From contig CALKPL010000006.1 in NCBI GenBank assembly GCA_937991645.1, forward strand, positions 1 to 20,418: 20,418 nt of DNA, given 5' to 3'. Source of the DNA: UMGS1783 sp900555065 (GTDB lineage Bacteria > Bacillota > Clostridia > Oscillospirales > UMGS1783). How positions within the stretch are numbered: the first letter of the stretch is position 1; each line of letters begins with the position of its first letter. Under the pieces are notes generated by a model that had not been told where the DNA came from, did not search any database, and saw only the letters and a list, made by a program, of their open reading frames with translations. Below, piece after piece: positions 15,162-20,418 of the stretch. The translations under genes and the position numbers were made by a program.

Positions 15162-16172
15162 TCATACCCGCAGCCCGACTCGGTAACTCGTGGGCGGCGC
15201 GCCCATAACGTCCCGAAACGCCTTTGCAAACTTGCTGCCGTTGTCATAACCGAACTGCCCGGCAATCTCCAGAATGGATCGGTCGGTGTTGGCGAGGACA
15301 ACGGCGGCCGCTTCCATCTTCAGCTTTCGGATGTATGCGTAAATGGAAATGCCGTACACAAGCTTGAAACTGGTTTTGATATTCGTGCCGGAGACATGGA
15401 AGCGCGCGGACAGCTGATCAAGCGTAATCCTGCGGTCCATGCATGCAGTCAGGTAGGCGCTCACATCCCTGGCAAGCGCGGCCTGCGACCGGGAAGCGCA
15501 GCGTTCTCCCGCCTGGTCGCCGCGGGCGTCCAGGCAGCTGAGAAATAAGAGCAGTTCCAGAATCTTTACTTTCAGGTATCCCTTTTTAATGCTGTCCGGC
15601 ACCTCGTATATTTCGGAAAAAATGTGGTCAATGCTCGCGTTGGAACGGGCGATAAAGCATTGGCTGCCGCCGCAGAATTTCTCCGCCAGCGCCTGCGGGC
15701 TGACGGTCACGTCGTCGAGCAGGCAGGAGAGACATTTCGGCGCCCTGTCCACATCGATACGGATACCGATCCCACTGTAGTGCGACAGCGGGAAATTCGC
15801 ACGGCTTCCCATGTCCGATTCCCGTGCAATGGACAGGTCGCCCGCGCCAAGGTAACAGAATTCTTCCCGGAAAGCGCGTTCCATCCGCCCCTGCCGGCAG
15901 TGGTGGATTTCAAAGGCGTTTTCCGCCTTTGTGCGCGCCATGGCGCAGGTCTGCGTGTGCACGTCCAGATATGAGAGCGTAATGCCGGGGAACACTTCGT
16001 AGCTCGTCATGCGCGCCGCGCTCCTTTGGTCGTCGCGGCGGCAGGCCATGCCGCCGGCGCGCGGGTCGGCTTCCGGGCGCCCGTCCCGCGCGTCTGCGGC
16101 GCACATATGGATTTCCCCGCGCGCTTCAGTCCGGCAGGTGACGGCGGCCCCGCATATGTTTGGCGTATGCAT
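15162..16172 (-). CDS. AraC family transcriptional regulator
   Basis: The C-terminal ~100 residues form a two-part AraC DNA-binding domain: DRRITLDQLSARFHVSGTNIKTSFKLVYGISIYAYIRKLKMEAA is the first helix-turn-helix, and SILEIAGQFGYDNGSKFAKAFRDVMGAPPTSYR the second. The N-terminal part (SYEVFPGITLSYLDVHTQTC onward) is the sensor domain found in many clostridial AraC proteins, with four cysteines around 165-190. The ATG at 16172 has a good GGAAGGA site, giving 336 residues. An internal ATG at 16010, also with an AAAGGAG, would remove 54 residues that look unlike the family, so the start is uncertain. It lies 27 bases after the HMA gene and probably shares its transcript. Confidence 0.9.
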   Translation of the reverse strand: MHTPNICGAAVTCRTEARGEIHMCAADARDGRPEADPRAGGMACRRDDQRSAARMTSYEVFPGITLSYLDVHTQTCAMARTKAENAFEIHHCRQGRMERAFREEFCYLGAGDLSIARESDMGSRANFPLSHYSGIGIRIDVDRAPKCLSCLLDDVTVSPQALAEKFCGGSQCFIARSNASIDHIFSEIYEVPDSIKKGYLKVKILELLLFLSCLDARGDQAGERCASRSQAALARDVSAYLTACMDRRITLDQLSARFHVSGTNIKTSFKLVYGISIYAYIRKLKMEAAAVVLANTDRSILEIAGQFGYDNGSKFAKAFRDVMGAPPTSYRVGLRV

Positions 16173-16199
16173 GGTGATTCCTTCCCTTTGCAGGCGGCG

Positions 16200-16448
16200 C
16201 TATCTGCGAAACAGCCCTTTTTTCTCATATGGAACCTGGTCGATCGAGAGCACGGTGTATCCCGTCTCGTCGACGGCTTCCCGCAGCTTTTTCTCGTCCA
16301 AAGGCGCGTCCGCCAAAATCGTGGTCAGTCCCTTCGCATGGGAGGAGCTCACCTTTTTTATGGGAAGCGCGCGCCGAATCGCATCGTTAATATGGGCTTC
16401 GCACATGCCGCACATCATCCCGTCAATTTTCATGGTAATCTGAACCAT
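16200..16448 (-). CDS. Heavy-metal-associated (HMA) domain protein
   Basis: The 82-residue protein is a single HMA domain with the metal-binding motif GMMCGMC (MxCxxC) near residues 11-16, followed by EAHINDAIRRAL and an ALPIKKVSSSHAKGLTTIL strand. Such stand-alone domains usually carry Cu(I) or a similar soft metal to a partner. The start is the ATG at 16448 with an AAGGAG site about 8 bases upstream; an upstream in-frame codon adds only residues overlapping the preceding gene. It overlaps the end of the small membrane protein gene by 26 bases and precedes the AraC gene. No P-type ATPase is in the window. Confidence 0.9.
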   Translation of the reverse strand: MVQITMKIDGMMCGMCEAHINDAIRRALPIKKVSSSHAKGLTTILADAPLDEKKLREAVDETGYTVLSIDQVPYEKKGLFRR

Positions 16449-16587
16449 TGCTCTTCTCCTTTCCATTGGAAACTCGTTTGTGTAAAAACCTTTTCAGGCG
16501 CCGTTCGATCCATATGGGCGCCGCGGCGAATAGAAATACGGCCAGCGCCCCGTGCCAGAATTCCGGCATTTTCAGTATATTGAGCAT
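16423..16587 (-). CDS. Small single-pass membrane protein
   Basis: This 54-residue protein has one membrane segment, roughly residues 10-28 (FWHGALAVFLFAAAPIWI), followed by a basic stretch ERRLKRFLHKR and a polar tail ending in DYHEN. By the positive-inside rule the C-terminus should be cytoplasmic. Its ATG at 16587 has a GGGAG site 6 bases upstream. It overlaps the HMA gene by 26 bases, so the two proteins may act together, for example the membrane protein as an anchor or partner of the metal carrier. The family was not recognised. It starts 67 bases from the divergent gene at 16655. Confidence 0.6.
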   Translation of the reverse strand: MLNILKMPEFWHGALAVFLFAAAPIWIERRLKRFLHKRVSNGKEKSNGSDYHEN

Positions 16588-16654
16588 TTCCTTCTCCCAG
16601 CTTCGGCGCATGAACGCGCGGCTTCTGTAAATAATATCCGCAGAGGTGATAGTT

Positions 16655-16867
16655 TTGCAGTATGCGAATTTACACGATCTCATCATGCGCAGTAGCAGTA
16701 CGCGGCGTTATTTTCTGTCTCTTCCGGTCTCCCTGCAGCTGCAGCTTCATGAACAGAACGCCTGTATCCACTCGGCCGCACAGCTGCGCGCACAAGTCTA
16801 TACGACGGAAAAATACAACCGTTCCGTCGAACTTGCTGACAGCCTGTTCCTGTCTGCGCGAAAGTAG
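16655..16867 (+). CDS. Short conserved-looking protein, plus strand
   Basis: The frame encodes about 70 residues, including LHDLIMRSSSTRRYFLSLPV followed by SLQLQLHEQNACIHSAAQLR. The sequence has natural composition, and I recall similar short proteins in gut Clostridia, without a known function. The start is uncertain: TTG at 16655 has an AGAGGTGAT site ending 4 bases before it, while GTG at 16646 lies inside that site. There is no membrane segment or signal peptide; the middle looks amphipathic and helical. It is divergent from the membrane protein/HMA/AraC genes and convergent with the Feo genes. The other strand also has frames here, so the call rests on the peptide and the ribosome binding site. 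Confidence 0.5.
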   Translation: MQYANLHDLIMRSSSTRRYFLSLPVSLQLQLHEQNACIHSAAQLRAQVYTTEKYNRSVELADSLFLSARK

Positions 16868-16880
16868 CCTGCATTTCAAA

Positions 16881-16909
16881 GGGAGACGCAAGCGCCGCTT
16901 GCGTCTCCC
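16881..16909 (-). terminator. Terminator of the feoB transcript
   Basis: GGGAGACGCAAG at 16881-16892 pairs perfectly with CTTGCGTCTCCC at 16898-16909, with a CGCCG loop. On the minus strand it is followed by TTTGAAA. It lies between the convergent Feo-associated gene and the plus-strand gene ending at 16867, so it may serve both. Confidence 0.75.
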
Positions 16910-16918
16910 TCGTACGGA

Positions 16919-17089
16919 TCAGTGCTTGTGGCAGGAACCGCCCATAGGGCAGCTCTGGCAACCGCAGCCGCAGGAGGACTTGCCCTTCTTTTTGTTGCGC
17001 GCCAAACTGATGATGATGGACGTAACGATCAGCGCCAGCGCAAGGCATATGAGAATGGTTGGATAATTTGCTGCAATCCATGCAAACAT
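16919..17089 (-). CDS. FeoB-associated Cys-rich membrane protein
   Basis: This 56-residue protein starts MFAWIAANYPTILICLALAL, a single membrane segment (about residues 8-30), followed by basic ARNKKKGKSS and a cysteine cluster CGCGCQSCPMGGSC near the end. That is the layout of the small FeoB-associated Cys-rich membrane protein found after feoB in Firmicutes; it is thought to assist FeoB, possibly as a FeoC-like partner, though its mechanism is unproven. An AAAGGAGG site lies 8 bases before the ATG. It begins 35 bases after the feoB stop, and the terminator at 16881 follows. Confidence 0.93.
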   Translation of the reverse strand: MFAWIAANYPTILICLALALIVTSIIISLARNKKKGKSSCGCGCQSCPMGGSCHKH

Positions 17090-17124
17090 CCCAGTCGCCT
17101 CCTTTCAAGGCATGCGCCCCTGAT

Positions 17125-19617
17125 TTATTTTACCTTTGCTTTCGCCGTCAGCCGGGTGGATTCCTTATAGGGTTTAAACAGCATGTAGAGTATCAGGGCA
17201 AGGATTGCGAGCGCCGCGATCAGGCCGATCACATTCACTGCGCCGGTGAAAGCGGATCCGATCTGGAAGATCATAAGCGCCACCGCATAGGCGAACAGGC
17301 ACTGGTACCCGACCGCGAACCACGTCCACTTGGCGGAGTTCATCTCGCGCTTAATCGCGCCGATTGCCGCAAAGCAGGGGGCGCAAAGCAGGTTGAACGC
17401 GAGGAAGGAATATCCGCTCAGCATGGTAAAGGCCGCCGCAATATTGCTGTACACGGATCCGGACGCGCCGTAGAGTATGCCCATCGTGCCGACAATGTTC
17501 TCTTTGGCGATCAGCCCGGTGATCGAAGCCACCGTCGCCTGCCAGGTGCCCCAGCCGAGCGGCGCGAAGATCCAGGCGATGGCGTTGCCGATCGTGGCGA
17601 GGATAGAGGAACCGATCTCATCTTCCGCCAGCATCCGGAATGTGCCGTCCACTACGCCGAAGAAGCTGAGGAACCAGATCAGAATGGTCGAAAGCAGAAT
17701 AATGGTGCCGGCCTTTTTAATGAAGGACCAGCCGCGCTCCCACATGGAGCGGAGCACGTTGCCGACAGTCGGCAGGTGATACGCGGGCAGTTCCATTACA
17801 AAGGGCGCGGGGTCGCCTGCGAACATCTTGGTTTTCTTCAGCATGATACCGGAAATGATAATGCAGGCCATGCCGAGGAAATACGCGGAAGTCGAAACCC
17901 AGGTGGAACCGCCGAAGATCGCGCCGGCGATCATGGCGATAAAGGGGATTTTCGCGCCGCATGGAATAAATGTAGTCGTCATAATGGTCATGCGGCGATC
18001 CCGCTCGTTTTCAATGGTTCTGGACGCCATAATACCGGGCACGCCGCAGCCCGTACCGATCAGGATGGGGATGAAAGATTTGCCTGAGAGCCCAAACTTA
18101 CGGAACACGCGGTCGAGCACAAACGCAATACGGGCCATGTAACCGCAGGACTCAAGGAAGGCGAGCAGCAGGAAGAGCACGAGCATCTGCGGCACAAAAC
18201 CAAGCACCGCGCCGACGCCCGCCACAATGCCGTCGAGAATCAGGCCGCTGAGCCAGTCGGGCGCGTTTGCAGCGGTAAGGCCGTTTTCCACCAGAACAGG
18301 TATGCCGGGAACCCAAACCCCGTAGTCGGCCGGGTCAGGTTCCGCATATTCGCAGCCGTCCAGCGTTCCGATGGCGGCCTGCAGGTCTTGCCCGGTATAC
18401 GTGACCTCCTCCGAGGACAGGTCCTCCTCGTTCACAATCTCAATACTGGCCTTGTCGGTAGGCGAGAACTGCGCCGCATACTGTTCCAGCAGCGCCGTCG
18501 CGCCGGCCGCGTCGAAGTTCTCGGCCTCAGTGTCCAGGGCCTCGGCCAGCTCGTCTGCGCCCTCGCCGCCCGTCTCCATAAATGCGTTGACGGCGTTCAT
18601 CGCCTCAGTATACTCGTCGGAGGCGTCGCTGTATGCGGAAGAGCCAATGCCCAGCAGATGCCAGCCGTCGCCGAACAGGCCGTCGTTTGCCCAGTCGGTC
18701 GCCGCAGTGCCCACCGTCACCATGGAGAGGTAGTACACCAGGAACATTACGACTGCAAAAATGGGCAGGCCCAGCCAGCGGTTGGTTACAACCCTGTCTA
18801 TCTTGTCGGAAATGGAGAGCTTTCCGGCGTTCTTTTTTTTGTAGCAGGATTTGATAATGGATGCGATGTAGATGTACCGCTCGTTTGTGATGATGCTTTC
18901 GGCGTCGTCGTCCAGCTCCTTTTCCGCGGCCTGGATATCTGCTTCAATGTGGTCTAGGGTCGTTTTGTCAATGTTCAGATTGCCGAGCACCTTGTCGTCC
19001 CGTTCGAAAATTTTAATCGCATACCAGCGCTGCTGTTCTTCCGGCAGGTTATGTACGGCCGCTTCTTCAATGTGCGCGATAGCATGCTCGACCGTGCCGG
19101 AAAAGGTGTGCATCGGTACGGTCTTCGTGTTTTTCGCCGCGTCTATGGCGGCCTGCGCGGCCTCCATAATACCCGTGCCCTTCAGCGCCGAGATTTCGAC
19201 GACTTTGCAGCCGAGCTGGCGGGCAAGCTCCGCGGTGTCGATCCGGTCGCCGTTTTTTCTGACGACGTCCATCATGTTGATGGCCACGACGACGGGAATC
19301 CCGAGCTCGGTCAGCTGTGTCGTCAGGTATAGGTTTCTCTCCAGGTTCGTGCCGTCGATGATGTTCAGAATCACGTCCGGCCGTTCGCCGATCAGATAGT
19401 TTCGGGCCACCACTTCCTCCAGCGTGTACGGGGAAAGGGAATAGATGCCCGGCAGGTCGGTAATCACTACATCGGCGTGTTTTTTCAGCTTGCCCTCTTT
19501 TTTCTCAACTGTAACACCCGGCCAGTTGCCGACAAACTGGTTGGAGCCGGTAAGGGCGTTGAACAGGGTTGTCTTACCGCTGTTCGGGTTGCCCGCAAGG
19601 GCAATTCTTATCTCCAT
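17125..19617 (-). CDS. feoB: Ferrous iron transport protein B (FeoB)
   Basis: The 830-residue protein has a cytoplasmic G domain with GNPNSGKT at 9-16, DLPG at 54-57, NMMD at 114-117 and SALKG at 143-147. A helical spacer domain follows, then the membrane permease with GCGVPGIMASRT near 523 and a second CGAKIPF gate. It moves Fe(II) inward, coupled to nucleotide hydrolysis. Between the first membrane helix (about 283-302) and the next (about 460) lies an acidic insertion of about 145 residues, predicted outside the membrane and much longer than in E. coli FeoB. The ATG at 19617 has a GAGGA site; a TTG at 19641 would fall in the operator. Confidence 0.97.
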   Translation of the reverse strand: MEIRIALAGNPNSGKTTLFNALTGSNQFVGNWPGVTVEKKEGKLKKHADVVITDLPGIYSLSPYTLEEVVARNYLIGERPDVILNIIDGTNLERNLYLTTQLTELGIPVVVAINMMDVVRKNGDRIDTAELARQLGCKVVEISALKGTGIMEAAQAAIDAAKNTKTVPMHTFSGTVEHAIAHIEEAAVHNLPEEQQRWYAIKIFERDDKVLGNLNIDKTTLDHIEADIQAAEKELDDDAESIITNERYIYIASIIKSCYKKKNAGKLSISDKIDRVVTNRWLGLPIFAVVMFLVYYLSMVTVGTAATDWANDGLFGDGWHLLGIGSSAYSDASDEYTEAMNAVNAFMETGGEGADELAEALDTEAENFDAAGATALLEQYAAQFSPTDKASIEIVNEEDLSSEEVTYTGQDLQAAIGTLDGCEYAEPDPADYGVWVPGIPVLVENGLTAANAPDWLSGLILDGIVAGVGAVLGFVPQMLVLFLLLAFLESCGYMARIAFVLDRVFRKFGLSGKSFIPILIGTGCGVPGIMASRTIENERDRRMTIMTTTFIPCGAKIPFIAMIAGAIFGGSTWVSTSAYFLGMACIIISGIMLKKTKMFAGDPAPFVMELPAYHLPTVGNVLRSMWERGWSFIKKAGTIILLSTILIWFLSFFGVVDGTFRMLAEDEIGSSILATIGNAIAWIFAPLGWGTWQATVASITGLIAKENIVGTMGILYGASGSVYSNIAAAFTMLSGYSFLAFNLLCAPCFAAIGAIKREMNSAKWTWFAVGYQCLFAYAVALMIFQIGSAFTGAVNVIGLIAALAILALILYMLFKPYKESTRLTAKAKVK

Positions 19618-19640
19618 TTGCAGCTTCCTCACTTTCTTCA

Positions 19641-19656
19641 ATTAGCACGCGCTAAC
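19641..19656 (-). promoter_or_regulatory. Iron-regulon-like operator upstream of feoB
   Basis: ATTAGCACGCGCTAAC fits RTTAGC-N4-GCTAAC with one arm mismatch. It lies 23 bases upstream of the feoB start codon. The adjacent minus-strand flank TATTTTTAGGCCATTA repeats the flank of the operator at 14321, so the two sites share about 30 bases. It gives feoB its own control in addition to the promoter before feoA1. Confidence 0.7.
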
Positions 19657-19664
19657 TAATGGCC

Positions 19665-19692
19665 TAAAAATATTGGGGATACTCCCCAACAT
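19665..19692 (-). terminator. Terminator or attenuator between feoA2 and feoB
   Basis: On the minus strand ATGTTGGGGA pairs with TCCCCAATAT (one G-U pair) around a 3-base loop, and the stem runs into TTTTT. It begins 10 bases beyond the feoA2 stop. It would limit read-through into feoB, which has its own operator just downstream. Confidence 0.6.
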
Positions 19693-19702
19693 CATGCGCG
19701 GT

Positions 19703-19924
19703 TTATTCGATCTCGATCATTTCGGCGTCCGCCTTTCGGATCGAAAGCTCATAGCCGCGGACGGTCACTTCAATGGGATCGCCCAGGGGGGCCACTTTGC
19801 GGACCTGAACGTCGACTCCTCTGGTTATCCCCATGTCCATAATCCGTCTCTTGACCGCGCCCTCGCCGTGAAGCTTGACGACCCTGGCAGTGTCGCCGAC
19901 CTTGACAGCTCTCAGCGTTTTCAT
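19703..19924 (-). CDS. feoA: FeoA family protein, second copy
   Basis: This 73-residue FeoA is an SH3-like domain: TLRAVKVGDTARVVKLHGEGAVKRRIMDMGITRGVDVQVRKVAPLGDPIEVTVRGYELSIRKADAEMIEIE. The family supports FeoB activity in the cytoplasm, probably by contacting its G domain. It has the full canonical pattern with RRIMDMGITRG and VRGYELSIRK. A GAAGGAGG site precedes the ATG. It lies 43 bases after feoA1 and 85 bases before feoB, with a terminator-like hairpin in the latter gap. Confidence 0.95.
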   Translation of the reverse strand: MKTLRAVKVGDTARVVKLHGEGAVKRRIMDMGITRGVDVQVRKVAPLGDPIEVTVRGYELSIRKADAEMIEIE

Positions 19925-19967
19925 TGCCCTTTTCCTCCTTCAAAATTGATTGCGTAGTATGTGAAAA

Positions 19968-20180
19968 TCAAACCATGATTTTGCGCGCCATTTCCTCGCT
20001 GATCGCAACTCGGGATTCCTTTACTTTCACAATTACGTTTCCGCCCAGCATTGTAATAATAGTGACGTCTCCGCCGACGACGAACCCCAGGTTCTCCAAA
20101 TGCTTCTTCACTTCCGGGCTTCCGCCTATTTTTTTAATGGTGTTTGCGTCCCCAATGCTTGCCAATGCCAGCGGCATCAT
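19968..20180 (-). CDS. feoA: FeoA family protein, first copy
   Basis: This 70-residue protein has the FeoA SH3-like pattern in a diverged form: MPLALASIGDANTIKKIGGSPEVKKHLENLGFVVGGDVTIITMLGGNVIVKVKESRVAISEEMARKIMV. The KKHLENLGFVVG and VKESRVAISEEMARKI blocks match the FeoA core. Two different FeoA proteins before FeoB are common in Clostridia. It is the first gene of the transcript from the promoter at 20264-20292. The first of two adjacent ATGs is chosen; GAGGGA lies about 6 bases upstream. Confidence 0.93.
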   Translation of the reverse strand: MMPLALASIGDANTIKKIGGSPEVKKHLENLGFVVGGDVTIITMLGGNVIVKVKESRVAISEEMARKIMV

Positions 20181-20240
20181 AAATCATCCCTCTTTTTATA
20201 TTCCGGTAATCCGTTTTCGCGAACTGCACGGCGCAATGTA

Positions 20241-20256
20241 GTTAGCTAACGCTAAC
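20241..20256 (-). promoter_or_regulatory. Iron-regulon-like operator at the feoA1 transcription start
   Basis: GTTAGCTAACGCTAAC fits RTTAGC-N4-GCTAAC with perfect arms. It starts 7 bases downstream of the -10 hexamer, so it covers about +1 to +16, a position where a bound repressor would block initiation. An extra GTTAGCTAAC palindrome within it gives tandem half-sites. Confidence 0.8.
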
Positions 20257-20263
20257 CATATTT

Positions 20264-20292
20264 ATGATAAAGCATGATCGGTTACTTGTCAA
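20264..20292 (-). promoter_or_regulatory. Promoter of the feo operon
   Basis: On the minus strand a perfect TTGACA -35 and a TATCAT -10 are separated by exactly 17 bases. The predicted start lies near 20257, giving a 5' leader of about 77 bases that includes the operator. No riboswitch-like fold was recognised in it. Confidence 0.88.
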
Positions 20293-20418
20293 GCGCAAAT
20301 GAACAATTTTTTACGGAAAAATTTTCACGCGGTTGTATGCGGGAATATGCGGCGTTCGCATGGAGTCGGTGGGGTATAAGTTTCGAATATCCGATGCGCG
20401 GCGCAAAACGCGGGCGTA

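Noticed and set aside
14037..15548. A 503-codon plus-strand frame
   Set aside because: It lies antisense over the DUF2325 gene, the ferritin gene and the AraC end, which all have clear family motifs and ribosome binding sites. GC-rich third positions keep the opposite strand open.
16733..16744. The palindrome CTGCAGCTGCAG
   Set aside because: It lies inside the likely coding frame of the short plus-strand gene (LQLQ codons) and has no supporting context as a regulatory site.
16683..17108. A 141-codon minus-strand frame over the feoB downstream region
   Set aside because: A different frame over the same bases encodes the Cys-rich Feo partner with a membrane segment and a perfect ribosome binding site; the longer frame also runs through the terminator.
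17059..18087. A 342-codon plus-strand frame with a charged, repetitive composition
   Set aside because: It is antisense to feoB and the Feo-associated Cys-rich gene, both of which are well supported.
19618..19641. Extension of feoB to a TTG start at 19641
   Set aside because: The codon lies in the operator and adds eight residues before the family start MEIRIALAGN; the ATG at 19617 has a GAGGA site.

Overview
The window looks like chromosomal DNA from an anaerobic Firmicute of the class Clostridia, probably a gut Oscillospiraceae-like bacterium. This is inferred from the families present (clostridial YjbR, DUF3795, DUF2325/DUF3793, ferritin, FeoA/FeoA/FeoB plus the small Cys-rich Feo partner), strong GGAGG ribosome binding sites and sigma-A-type promoters. 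No rRNA, tRNA, insertion sequence or integrase was seen, so the lineage cannot be fixed from this window.

Layout. (1) 1-2521 is an accessory stretch: two copies of a modular hairpin-rich intergenic repeat flank a YjbR-like gene (-), followed by a Cys-rich DUF3795 gene (+) and an orphan HicB-like antitoxin gene (-). (2) 2573-12208 is a complete type I-C CRISPR-Cas locus on the minus strand, in the order cas3, cas5c, cas8c, cas7, cas4, cas1, cas2, leader, array. The array has 23 identical 33-bp repeats plus one decayed repeat at the leader-distal end, with 23 unique spacers. cas3 is separated from the other six cas genes by a strong terminator and a near-consensus promoter. (3) 12209-13009 has no convincing gene. 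(4) 13010-20292 is an iron-centred region: a DUF2325-DUF3793-flavodoxin operon, ferritin, an AraC-type regulator behind an HMA metal-binding protein and a tiny membrane protein, a short plus-strand gene, and the ferrous iron uptake genes feoA-feoA-feoB with the Cys-rich Feo partner.

How the parts work together. The cas genes supply interference (Cas3 with Cas5c/Cas8c/Cas7) and adaptation (Cas4/Cas1/Cas2). Cas5c is expected to process the array transcript. In the iron region, the same operator-like sequence, RTTAGC-N4-GCTAAC, lies upstream of feoA1, upstream of feoB, and upstream of the DUF2325-DUF3793-flavodoxin operon. This suggests one metal-responsive repressor, not encoded in the window, controls iron uptake together with a flavodoxin operon that carries two proteins of unknown function. 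The ferritin gene has an extended -10 promoter without that operator.

The most interesting leads are the three-copy operator tying two uncharacterised DUF families to the Feo regulon, the short plus-strand gene at 16655, the transcriptional split inside the cas operon, and three spacers that each carry a ribosome binding site and start codon.
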